Positions 1-8,811 of a DNA stretch of 64,000 nucleotides are shown here, one piece after another. The first letter of the stretch is position 1. Every line of letters starts with the position of its first letter. The notes beneath the pieces were generated by a model. That model saw nothing but the letters and a program-made list of their open reading frames with translations, searched no databases and had not been told where the DNA came from. The DNA is from Prostheceraeus crozeri. Lineage: Eukaryota; Platyhelminthes; Polycladida; Euryleptidae. Location of the stretch: positions 619,746-683,745 of the forward strand of contig CAJQUW010008996.1 in NCBI GenBank assembly GCA_907163375.1, written 5' to 3'. The position numbers and the translations under genes were made by a program.

Positions 1-3000
1 ATTTACGAATCACTCTCTCAAGAAAATCTTTTGCTCGGTGTAAAAAAAAATCAAAAAAAAAATCTCTGCGTTTATTCTCGATTCTATCGTCGATGCTTTT
101 TTCGCGCGGACTTTTGAAATTTTTCGAAAAAAACGGCGAAAAAAAAAAACCAAACATCAACCGAAACAGACATGAGAAACATGTGACATATAACAAACGA
201 AAATTCCACGATGAGAAGCTGTTATCAGATGGCCACCCATGCACGTATTTTACAATTTGTTGGACATCGTTGCCCTAAATTCATGGATATATATAAAAAT
301 TTGCTGCAAAATCAAAATCAGGCGAGATTATCTCTTTTTCTTTGGGAGAGAATGTGTCAAAATGTGTCACCTTTTGAGGTCAATTTGCCTGCATCCGTTC
401 AGGAATCTCGCTAGAAGCAGCAATAAGCGAAAGAGTGCCAATAAGCCAACATAAGAACAAAGGTGGAAATGTTGCAGGAACATTGCAGCAAAAAAAAAAA
501 ATGCTGTGGTCCATGTTCTGCAAACAAAATCATCATTGTTACATGTATAAACTGTGCCAAATGATTTTTGGAAACCATGACAAGTTTTTTTATTTAATAA
601 AAAAAAATTACAGTACAAATTAGAACTTTGTTTTTTTGCTGCCTTTTATTATAATTTTCAATTCTTTAGGAAATATAAATAATAATAAATGAATTTATCA
701 TTCCAAAAGTAAAATAAATGCTATTAGACAAAATTAAATAACTTACTTGCAAAAAGTCAACTATCCAATAAACAGTGATATTTTTTTCGCAGCAAATTCT
801 AAATAATTAGTTTTAATGCATAAATGAAAATATAGTGCATAACACAGTATATATGTTTACTCATATAAACCACTTTGTTTATGAAAGTAAGTATAGCAAT
901 AATATGTCCAATTACCATGATAAATGATGAGCCAATAATAACCGGTAGAAATTTTAGGATGTCAGGTAATTACAGGGTTCTATTCATTATCTTTTATGTT
1001 GCAGTCATTTTGACTGCATTTGGCGGTTAAAGGTATGTAAAATTCTTGGCGGTTCTAGTGTTATAGCCTACAATGTGAATAGGGCTATTTTTTCCGGCTT
1101 GCCAACGAAGAATGACATATTGATGTCAAAATATCCTTATTTTTGTTCATTACGTTTATAACAAAAACCGAAAAACATCTTCATCCGGTATTGATCATGG
1201 AATTACATATACTCAAGGTAAATTCCAAGTATCTGCTTTTCCCTGAATTTGAAAGTTCCTTCACAGAGTAGGTCCTAAGGAATTTCTTCTTTCCCAGCTA
1301 CGGTTCATTCTACAACTAAGTTGTATTGGATGCATTTTGTTGACTGAGGATTTCACGCAACAGTCATGTTTTATGTACATCATCATGTCCATGGTGTGAT
1401 GATAGCCTACCACTTAGAGTAAGTATATTAGATAGAGTGGTAACTCCGCATTTATTAAATCCCCAATGTGTATACACTTTCGATTTTATTAAATGAACTC
1501 AAGGGAGATACAAGTGGTATTGTTGCCAAATTAGAGATATGCAAATTTTTGCAGTTTTGCAGAAATTGCAACGGAATTGAGTGATCATGATAGAAATGCA
1601 GAAGGAATGATGGCATTTTAAAGTGTCATGACAGCCTTGGAGATTTAATGTTTGTCAAATTAGCAATTCGATAGGTTCCCGTTACTTTCATGCTCAACCT
1701 CAAAAGTATTTTCTTAAGCGTGATCACATCACAGGCAACCTGCCACTTGCAGATCAAAATCACATAATCAAAGACAATGATTTCAGTTAACTTTGAAAGA
1801 TGTACATTACTATTCAGATTCTAGAAATGGAGCATGAATTGAGTGATTGAATCAAAAAATCATGCCGGTGAAAATTGAATCAAAAACTTGAAATTTCAGC
1901 CAAGAAAGTACGGATAATATCCCGACTTTTTCATGAAGACTTCCATTATAGTACGGATCATGAAATTCCCTTGATGATCGGCTTAATTTCCGCATTAGTT
2001 AGGATTCTTATTAGCAAATATTCATTACTTTTGATATTCAACTTGTTTGATACTACTTATATAGGGGCATCATCTCGGCATAGTATGTAAATTTGCAAAA
2101 TTTTGACTTTTTTAAAACTGCTCAAATAATTTTTTGGAGCACAGAAACGCAATCTCCGCAAAAAACTGAATGTTTTCATATAAAAAATTTCACTGTATAC
2201 AGATACTTTTTTGAGAGAAGCTGGAAGCCGAAATATCTTTCTATAATAATAATAATAATAACGTTTATTTTCAAGTACCTCAAAATGAGAATCGAGAGGC
2301 ATATTATCAGATACAGTTCAGAAAAATCACTTACAATACAAATCAAGAACTAAGGAAAAAGAAATGACAAAAGTTAAACACGAACAACATGATAAAAAAA
2401 ATAACGCATCATCAGGCGCAAGAAATGATATACATTGTCATTCTGCATGGTTATTGTCCAAGTCAAAGAAAAATCACTATGAATTCTATGAACATGCGCA
2501 AACCACGGAGCCTGCATATGCACAACAATTACTAATTTTTGTTGTTACGCATTTGAAACACTTTATAAATAAGATGATCTTGCGCTTTAGACACATCAGT
2601 GAATTTACTTACAAACATTTTCGAATATAGAAGATAGAACATTTTCATCACGTCTTTGAAAAAGCAGAAGTGACAGCAACCACTTATCATTAATGGTGAG
2701 CAATAAATTACATATTGTAAATGTAGTAAAATGTCATGTATATGGAAAAATCATGGTTATTATCATTACTCTTTATACACGTGGATAAAGGAATTTTGAT
2801 GAAGTATCTTACAATAAGTAGTTTAGGGCAAGAATCTACAGCTGTGTAAACCTGTTGCATGGAATGTACAGTTACCAGCGGCGATTATTGTCTCTCATTG
2901 CCAGGTAAGCACCTAAACCTATTAAACTTAGAATCAATAGGCAAATGGCACGTCCAACTATTATATAATTGTTCGCCTATTATCATATCGTTTTAAAATG

Positions 3001-3243
3001 CATGCGAGTATATACAGCATCCGTACACACTTGTACCTTCTAATTGAAGTAAAACCAAATCATTCCAATTCAACATTCATTTTTCTTCAATTCTAATTCT
3101 TCTTTCTGACATTGAAAAAATGTCGATAGTATCTGAATGCCATTTTTCAGGGTCACTTTTATCATACGGGGTATGAGATTTTTAATAGAAGAAAAAGACA
3201 AACGACACAATCTCTCATCGGACAAACTCATCCTAGAAAATCT
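1..3243. other. Left flank, no gene recognised
   Basis: AT-rich host DNA with homopolymer runs. Open frames here are short and resemble no family I know. The only structure I can support is one copy of a dispersed repeat at about 1411-2222. From 3244 the sequence becomes the hAT-derived repeat into which element 1 inserted. Confidence 0.6.
1411..2222 (+). repeat. Dispersed repeat family A (CATAGAGTA ends), copy 1
   Basis: Shares long stretches with 39550-40385 and, in reverse, with 22555-23350 and 30960-33142, for example the segment around 'actccgcatttattaaat' and the one around 'cactgtatacagatac'. This copy has lost its right terminus. No coding capacity is seen, so it is a non-autonomous transposon. 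The copy at 39550 has an almost perfect 8-bp duplication, which suggests a hAT-type origin. Confidence 0.65.
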
Positions 3244-3492
3244 TTTAATTCTTTAGAGAGTAGAGAAGGATCCTTCACAGCCACAACTAGACACGCTAAG
3301 CGTGGTGAGTGCTTTTAGCAACGTTTTAGTCGTGGGAAAGACAGCAGTAAAATCACGTATCGACAGGTTCAAAGACCCTGCTGCACTTACTGTCTGACCA
3401 ACAAGCTCATTAGTTTTATACAAAACCTGCAATTCAGCACGCAATTTGCCTGACAAAACATGCATCTTATCTTTATCGATAGAGCGAAACAA
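3244..3492 (-). pseudogene. hAT transposase C-terminal fragment
   Basis: A minus-strand frame of 79 residues ends in SVSSCGCEGSFSTL, which resembles the C-terminal dimerisation region of hAT transposases (S..ERSFS.L). A second diverged copy of the same segment lies at 47602-47770 on the plus strand. No zinc finger or catalytic core remains. It is part of the repeat that was the target of Polinton element 1, so it predates that insertion. Confidence 0.6.
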
Positions 3493-3572
3493 ATCATTAG
3501 GAGATCATACAGATGTAGTATTCCCGTAACACTTGGTAATGTTTGGGAGGAGCAAATCTCGAGATATTACTG

Positions 3573-3578
3573 GATGAC
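3573..3578. other. Target-site duplication GATGAC (left)
   Basis: GATGAC lies directly before the AG terminus of element 1 and is repeated exactly at 21271-21276 after the CT terminus. Six-base duplications and AG...CT ends are diagnostic of Polinton/Maverick integration by a retroviral-type integrase. The uninserted paralogue at about 47420-47440 has a single copy of the site (one base differs). Confidence 0.93.
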
Positions 3579-4184
3579 AGTAGTTTATAGTGTGACATCC
3601 GGCGCGACGCTTCGCTTCGCTTTGCTTCGCTTCGCTTGCGCCGGATGTCACACTTTTGCGGGGGTTTTCAAAATTTTCAAAAAAATCAAAATTTCAAAAA
3701 TTTAGGTAGATTTCAAATTTCACGTGGCCGAAGGGTGAAAATTTAAGTTGTCTCAAAATATCACGTGGTCTAAGAATTTTGAAAATTTAGGCAGACGAAA
3801 ATTTAAGTTGTCTCAAAATATCACGTAGTCTCAATATACCAGAAGATTGTATTCAAAATATTTATTCAAAATATTTATTCAAAATATTCATTTAAAAATG
3901 GAAGAAACAAAAGTGGATGAAACAAAAGTGGAAGGAACCTCAAGAATATATCCTTCGTTATCATATGAACGTAGTTCTACTTTAATGGACATTGAAAAGA
4001 TTAACATTGAAAAAATGAATAAAGAAAAACACAAAGATAGAGTTAGGTATATGAAAGATAAGGAATCTCAATTATTATTAAGATTAGAGCATTATAAAAA
4101 GTTAAGAAAGAGATGGTCTAATGCTTTAACAATTGTCATTTCATCTGGCGTTCTTACAATTCCAGTAGTTGCTACTGCTTTAAC
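3579..4184 (+). repeat. Left terminal inverted repeat of element 1
   Basis: Matches the reverse complement of 20600-21270 almost base for base, then stops at about 4184 (after 'gctactgctttaac'). Relative to the right copy it lacks about 15 bp inside the IEKMN repeat region and about 70 bp after the 'aagagatgg' near 4113. It carries a near-terminal hairpin and the first part of the membrane gene found whole at the right end. Confidence 0.9.
3589..3654. other. Near-terminal GC-rich hairpin, left end
   Basis: A perfect 17-bp inverted repeat (3589-3605 with 3638-3654) surrounds a 32-nt loop made of repeats of gcttc. It starts 10 bp inside the terminus and is far more GC-rich than its surroundings. 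The mirror copy is at 21195-21260. Reverse-complemented, the loop contains GCGAAGC units, a sequence known to form an unusually stable DNA mini-hairpin. Confidence 0.85.
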
Positions 4185-4218
4185 TCGATACAAAATGAAA
4201 ACACATTTCCATCTTTGA
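3898..4218 (+). pseudogene. Truncated left-end copy of the TIR membrane gene
   Basis: The TIR carries the start of the gene that is complete at 20217-20951. Here it begins at MEETKV, preceded by the usual tttaaaa, matches through KKLRKRW, skips about 23 residues of the first hydrophobic segment, resumes at ALTIVISSGVL and runs out into unrelated sequence after VVATALT. The product would be 106 residues without the C-terminal half. I treat it as a by-product of the inverted repeat rather than a working gene. Confidence 0.8.
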
Positions 4219-4252
4219 AATATTTTATTCACATCACAGACAAGTACTATGT

Positions 4253-4850
4253 ACAAGTAGCATGGTTTACAACGAATAAAATATGTTGACTAGAAAATGT
4301 ATTATGCCATGATACAATTGTTTCTGTATGAGTAAAATAAGGTAAGGCTCATAGAACTATAAAACCAATGAGGACAAGTAGCATAGTTTACAACGAATAA
4401 AATATGTTGACTAGAAAATGTATTATGCCATGATACAATTGTTTCTGTATGAGTAAAATAAGGTAAGGCTCATAGAACTATAAAACCAATGAGGACAAGT
4501 AGCATGGTTTACAACGAATAAAATATGTTGACTAGAAAATGTATTATGCCATGATACAATTGTTTCTGTATGAGTAAAATAAGGTAAGGCTCATAGAACT
4601 ATAAAACCAATGAGGACAAGTAGCATAGTTTACAACGAATAAAATATGTTGACTAGAAAATGTATTATGCCATGATACAATTGTTTCTGTATGAGTAAAA
4701 TAAGGGAAGGGTCATAGTACTATAAAACCAATGAGGACAAGTAGCATGGTTTACAACGAATAAAATATGTTGACTAGAAAATGTATTATGCCATGATACA
4801 ATTGTTTCTCGTAAATTCAAATAAGGGAAGGGTCATAGTACTATTATCTA
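4253..4850 (+). repeat. 121-bp tandem repeat, nearly five copies
   Basis: Units starting at 4253, 4374, 4495, 4616 and 4737 (phase marked by 'acaagtagcat') are spaced exactly 121 bp apart and almost identical. Even single-base variants alternate between copies ('catggtt'/'catagtt'), which points to recent expansion. The array lies between the left TIR and the 196-aa gene. No open frame runs through it, and it is absent from element 2. Confidence 0.93.
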
Positions 4851-4869
4851 TTGGGAGTAGCTTACCGTT

Positions 4870-5460
4870 TCAATTGATTGAGTTTAAAATTTGATCAAGG
4901 GTTGGGCGGTGTCTCCCATGGCGAAGATACGAGTCAATAATAGCGAAGTTCCTTTTGAAAAATGATATAGATTCCGTCGAGTTCTTAATAAACGGAAATC
5001 GTAAATATAGTTTATAAAATTTTCTTAAAAAGATGTTATAGCCTCTGGAATAACCTAATTGTTTACAAACATGGCCACTTCCCCGGATTACAGTCAAAGC
5101 TCTTCCTTTTAACAACGATAACTTCACAGTATTGTTCACCGAAATGTCTTCTTCTCTTCTTAAATGTGCTAAATAATTAGTTAGCTCTGATGGTAAGATG
5201 TCTCTTTGAATTTCTTCTTCAAAATTATAGTTTGAACTGATATTGATGGCGTTATCTTGCAATGTGTCTTCAAATCGATTTATCACTAAAAATTCTCTGA
5301 ATGTTTTTGATGCGTGGATGTCTTCTTCCTCCCTTGGTTTAAGATATTTCTCCTGAAATTCTGTTAGCATCTCAATACACTTCTTCCGTTGATCTTCGTT
5401 CACAATAGTGTCTGAAATTTTTCTTTTCAAATCGGCAAAGGCGATGCTTGAACGTGCCAT
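4870..5460 (-). CDS. Unrecognised 196-aa protein
   Basis: An open frame of 196 residues that I do not recognise. It is charged, with no clear membrane segment. The N-terminal part (about 1-115) is rich in Glu, Lys and Asp and probably helical. The C-terminal part (about 115-196) is basic and aromatic, with RGSGHVCKQLGYSRGY, a run of Arg/Lys/Tyr/Phe, and RHGRHRPTLDQIL. There is no zinc-finger pattern. It sits outside the conserved block, between the 121-bp array and a second repeat array, and has no counterpart in element 2. Its codons and upstream region are less AT-rich than the neighbouring genes, which suggests separately acquired cargo. The tttaaaaATG start context of the other genes is missing; upstream reads 'acgttttaacgaaaATG'. 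Confidence 0.65.
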   Translation of the reverse strand: MARSSIAFADLKRKISDTIVNEDQRKKCIEMLTEFQEKYLKPREEEDIHASKTFREFLVINRFEDTLQDNAINISSNYNFEEEIQRDILPSELTNYLAHLRREEDISVNNTVKLSLLKGRALTVIRGSGHVCKQLGYSRGYNIFLRKFYKLYLRFPFIKNSTESISFFKRNFAIIDSYLRHGRHRPTLDQILNSIN

Positions 5461-5852
5461 TTTCGTTAAAACGTAGTGAATTAATTATGATAAAAAATAA
5501 AATTGTTGAAAGTCGCTGATGAAATTGACCAAAATAGATAAAGGTCACAGATGATTCGTAAGCAGTCACAGTCTCGTAGAACGCTCGCAGAATGAATGCA
5601 CGCAGTAATACGTGGAATAATGGCAGCAGCTGTTCAAGTGAAAAGTTGAGTTATGCGGGTCACAAAGAATTCTCTCATACTGAATAGCTTAAACTGCTAG
5701 CAGCTGTTCATGTTGAGAAATTTGGTAACAGATGTTGCTAATGTCTTAATACAGATAAAACAATCAATATTCTCTTAACAAGAGTTCATAAGAATAAAAT
5801 GGAACAATGTAACGTTTTAATTTAGATTAAATTAAATCATTTCAAAATCGAA

Positions 5853-6150
5853 TAAGTAGTAAAGAAAGACATCATTAGAGAACAGTTTTAAATCAATACC
5901 CCCTCCCTTCTGACTAAGTAGCAAGGAAAGTCATCATTGTGGAACAGTTTTAAATCAATACCCCCTCCCTTCTGACTAAGTAGTAAAGAAAGACATCATT
6001 AGAGACCAGTTTTAAATCAATACCCCCCCCCCAGTAGTAAGGAAAGTCATCATTATAAAAATGTTTTAAATCAATACCCCCTTCTGACTAAGTAGTAAGG
6101 AAAGACATCATTAGAGAACAGTTTTAAATCAATACCCCCCCTCCTTCTGA
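5853..6150 (+). repeat. Degenerate tandem repeat, 50-64-bp units
   Basis: About five units of 'agtagtaaggaaag(a/t)catcatt...gttttaaatcaatacccc' differing in length by small deletions and by the number of Cs. The last unit ends at a conserved 'cttctaggggtccc' that also precedes the element 2 protease (about 52122-52138), so the array abuts the protease promoter region. Confidence 0.85.
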
Positions 6151-6187
6151 CTTCTAGGGGTCCCTTAAGAAATTTTTTTATTATAAA

Positions 6188-6676
6188 ATGAGCAACATAA
6201 ATGAGTTTTTGAAATTATATGGAACACAGACAACAACGAATTTCGATTTAAATAAGATTGCTAATCGATTAGGAATAAAGAATTTTCACATATTGATGAG
6301 GGATGAATTACAATTCCTAAAAAATAGGCCAACAGGAACCTTCAGTTCACGGAACAAAGTTCCATCAATAACTGTAAATTTCATAACAAATCTTCATACG
6401 TCAAATGAAAAAGGTGTACATTGGTCAGCAGGCGTTAAAAATTATCAGCAGAACTATTATTTTGACCGCCCGGAGGCTGAGAACTATTGGTTCGACTCAT
6501 ACGGTTTGCCCCCTACAAATGAAGTAAAAGAATTACTTGGCAATGGAATTTATAATACATTTCAAATTCAAAAACCGGGAACAACTTATTGTGGGCAATT
6601 ATGTTTATACGTTTTGTACAAATTACAAAAAGGAGTATCATTTCTAGATATTATGTTAGAGTTAAACAATCTATAA
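6188..6676 (+). CDS. Adenain-like cysteine protease (virion maturation)
   Basis: A 162-residue protein of the adenovirus protease/ULP1-type family that is standard in Polintons. The catalytic set is visible: His78 in GVHWSA, Asp103 in FDSYG, Gln128 in IQKPG and Cys135 in TYCGQ, in the right order and spacing. Such proteases cut capsid precursors during virion maturation, typically at (M/I/L)xGx-G or (M/I/L)xGG-x. Candidate sites occur in the neighbours (LFGQ-G in the PLA2-integrase, IRGN-G in the 182-aa protein). It is transcribed convergently with the integrase gene, with only 34 bp between the ends. The counterpart at 52162 is frameshifted just after the histidine. Confidence 0.92.
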   Translation: MSNINEFLKLYGTQTTTNFDLNKIANRLGIKNFHILMRDELQFLKNRPTGTFSSRNKVPSITVNFITNLHTSNEKGVHWSAGVKNYQQNYYFDRPEAENYWFDSYGLPPTNEVKELLGNGIYNTFQIQKPGTTYCGQLCLYVLYKLQKGVSFLDIMLELNNL

Positions 6677-6710
6677 CTCAAGCGAAGCTAGCTAAAGCGC
6701 CACCTAGAGG

Positions 6711-8081
6711 TTAAAGCTCTGTTTTCTGTAATTCATTTTGATAAAATCGGCCTCTGATATCTTCATCATCTAAATCTTTAATTTCATAAGTAATCGGATA
6801 ACTTTGATTTATTTTGCAAACTTCAAATATTTCTTTAGTCCAATAGCCAACAAAGCCTTTTTCAAATTTATTCTTATATTTAAATATCCTAACTCTATCT
6901 CCAATTTTAAATTTTGGCTTAAGTTTCTGCAAATTCGGATTACTCTCATTCAAATTATTATTCTCGAATATTTTCTTTCGTACTAGATCAGGGTCGTCAG
7001 AAGCATTCTTTGGAGTTTCTTCAATACCAGAATGAACTTTATTATTGTACTGCTCTACAATTCCTGGTAATATCTTCAACCATTTCTGATTTTTTTGCTC
7101 AGTAAATTTCTTGAATAATTTATTTTTTAACGTCCGATTGAATCTTTCTATCACTACGGCCTTCCCTGCATTTTCAGTGGAATAAACAGTTTCAAATAGT
7201 GGCTGAACGTTTCGGTTATAAAATTCCGACCCTTTATCAACAAACAATTTTTTTGGCTTTCTATTACTTTCTTTAAAGATTTCTTCAAACGCATATTTAA
7301 CTGATAGACCACTTTTATTTTTTAAAGGCTTTACCCAAGCGTATCGTGTATATAAATCTATAACGGTCAATGCGTATTTGTAGTCCCTTTCATTCGGCAT
7401 ATGAATAAGATCAGCACTCCAAATATCATCTTTATTAAATACTTTTACTTTCAATAGATATTTCGGCTTTCTATATTCCTTGTGAATTTCGGACGCATAG
7501 GTTCGAGCGTTGCTCTCAGAGTTACTAGTTCGAGCGTTGCTCTCAGAGTTATTAGTTCGAGCGTTGCTCTCAGACAGCTTAGCTGTCGTTTCATTTAAAC
7601 CCTGGCCGAATAATATTTTAGCTTGTAAAGCTTTCTTAACAAACATTCTTTCAATTTTTTCTCTAAATGTAGGATTTTGAATACTATCTAATTCTTGAAT
7701 CATCTTCTTATCAGCTGCATGTCGAGAACTTAGATCATGATTTCGATAAGCTAAATCATGCCTGTAAGCTGCGGCATCTACTCTATTTATTGGTTCTTCA
7801 CCTGGTTTCGGTTTATTATTCTCATCTAGTCTTATATCTAATCGAGTTCCTGGCCCAGTATATGAATGACCAGGAAGATGTTTTTCTTTCGAATATTTAC
7901 TCCAAATAAATCCAGGAAAGTTTTCTAATGTTTTTTGTATATCACCACCGAAGTGGTGTGGAACTTTGTTCTTGTCACCTCCAATATGCTGACAGTTTTT
8001 ATTTTTGTTTAATAGATAATTCAATAAATCTAAATTAGAAATTTTTAATTTAATTAAATTTTCGGAATTTTTAGTATTCAT
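6711..8081 (-). CDS. Phospholipase A2-like domain fused to Polinton integrase
   Basis: A 456-residue two-domain protein. Residues about 65-130 carry a parvovirus VP1-type phospholipase A2 signature: Ca-loop YTGPGTRLD (74-82) and catalytic dyad His108-Asp109 in DAAAYRHDLAY. Residues about 205-370 are a retroviral-type integrase core with D224 (WSAD), D282 (LFVDKGSEF) and E312 (VIERFNR). A C-terminal DNA-binding-like segment ends near FYQNEL. No HHCC zinc domain precedes the core; the PLA2 part takes that place. The linker holds LFGQ-GL (157-162), a perfect adenain consensus, and three SESNART repeats (170-194). The fusion is collinear in element 2, where a 1-base loss splits it. The PLA2 part probably breaches membranes during entry and the integrase inserts the element; separation by cleavage is inference. 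Confidence 0.9.
   Translation of the reverse strand: MNTKNSENLIKLKISNLDLLNYLLNKNKNCQHIGGDKNKVPHHFGGDIQKTLENFPGFIWSKYSKEKHLPGHSYTGPGTRLDIRLDENNKPKPGEEPINRVDAAAYRHDLAYRNHDLSSRHAADKKMIQELDSIQNPTFREKIERMFVKKALQAKILFGQGLNETTAKLSESNARTNNSESNARTSNSESNARTYASEIHKEYRKPKYLLKVKVFNKDDIWSADLIHMPNERDYKYALTVIDLYTRYAWVKPLKNKSGLSVKYAFEEIFKESNRKPKKLFVDKGSEFYNRNVQPLFETVYSTENAGKAVVIERFNRTLKNKLFKKFTEQKNQKWLKILPGIVEQYNNKVHSGIEETPKNASDDPDLVRKKIFENNNLNESNPNLQKLKPKFKIGDRVRIFKYKNKFEKGFVGYWTKEIFEVCKINQSYPITYEIKDLDDEDIRGRFYQNELQKTEL
7943..7971. repeat. Double-hairpin cassette inside the PLA2-integrase gene
   Basis: CACCAC-CGAA-GTGGTG, a TG linker, then GAAC-TTT-GTTC. In frame it encodes part of a segment rich in Gly/His (residues about 35-48) that element 2 lacks; there the gene goes straight from the Asn/Lys-rich stretch to IQKTLENF. 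This is good evidence of an insertion. Confidence 0.75.
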
Positions 8082-8153
8082 TTTAAAAGATAAAAAAATT
8101 AAGAAGATAAAAAAAAATTGTTTTACCGAAAAGAACCAAAGGTCCTGAGGTTA

Positions 8154-8639
8154 TTACCGAATCATACTAGGACTTAGATATATTCCAGAACCATCTTTAG
8201 TTTCTTTAATTTCAATTAAATCATCAACATTGTGGAGAATATTTTTAAGAACTCGTTTTCCTTCATCAACTAATTTTAATTTACTAATAAAATTATCTAC
8301 TATTCCTTCTCCCCTAGCAACTTTCTCTAACTCTCTGTTATGACGTTTTTGTTCTTCTAATGCTGCCTTCTCTGATTTATTTTTATTTACTGCTTGGACA
8401 ATACCAGCTGTCCCACCTGCAACACTTCCTGCTGCAGCTATGCCACCTATTATTAGTGGAATTAATGGAAGAATCCCACCATTCTTTTCTTCTTGTAATT
8501 GAATATTCTCTATCATTGGTTTACTTATGTAATACTTTTTTTTGTTAATCGTCATAGTTTTAGGGGTATTTTTGTCAACAATACTACGTAATTTTAATTC
8601 AACAGTTTTATTATTAATATTACTTTTCGCTTGCGACAT
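8154..8639 (-). CDS. Small Polinton virion protein with glycine/alanine-rich hydrophobic core (pX-like)
   Basis: A 161-residue protein. After a polar N-terminus comes NGGILPLIPLIIGGIAAAGS (about 53-72) and a further Gly/Ala stretch to about 84, then a charged C-terminal half. A GGxLPxxxPLI core is typical of the small Polinton/adintovirus proteins compared with adenovirus pX/pVI and thought to be core- or membrane-associated in the virion. It lies between the PLA2-integrase and major capsid genes, as expected for a structural cluster. The counterpart at 54009-54490 has a nonsense codon near residue 46. The assignment rests on this motif and position only. Confidence 0.7.
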   Translation of the reverse strand: MSQAKSNINNKTVELKLRSIVDKNTPKTMTINKKKYYISKPMIENIQLQEEKNGGILPLIPLIIGGIAAAGSVAGGTAGIVQAVNKNKSEKAALEEQKRHNRELEKVARGEGIVDNFISKLKLVDEGKRVLKNILHNVDDLIEIKETKDGSGIYLSPSMIR

Positions 8640-8785
8640 TTTTAATAAAAAATTTTAAGTTAAGAATTTAAAGTTATCAAAAAATTTAAATCTATTCTAG
8701 TTATGAAAAATTTTTAGTTAAGAAATTTTAAGTTAACAAAAATTTTAATCTATTCTAGTTATGAAAAAATTTTAATTAACTTATC
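8640..8785. repeat. AT-rich spacer with tandem 'aaattttaagttaa' units
   Basis: Repeats of about 65 bp ('gttaagaaattttaagtta...tctattctagttatgaaaa') separate the small-protein start from the capsid gene end. Element 2 has the same kind of array at 54495-54640. Confidence 0.7.
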
Positions 8786-8811
8786 GGAGCGAAGCTCCTC
8801 TGGCTTTAGCC
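8786..8811. repeat. Double-hairpin cassette overlapping the capsid stop codon
   Basis: GGAGC-GAA-GCTCC, linker TCT, GGC-TTTA-GCC. Read on the minus strand, the second hairpin supplies the last glycine codon and the TAA stop of the major capsid gene. In element 2 a related cassette (54646-54672) lies downstream of the stop instead, so its position is variable. Confidence 0.75.

Noticed and set aside
4253..4850. 121-bp repeats considered as a CRISPR-like or satellite array
   Set aside because: Units are contiguous without spacers and lie inside a Polinton; a plain tandem expansion.
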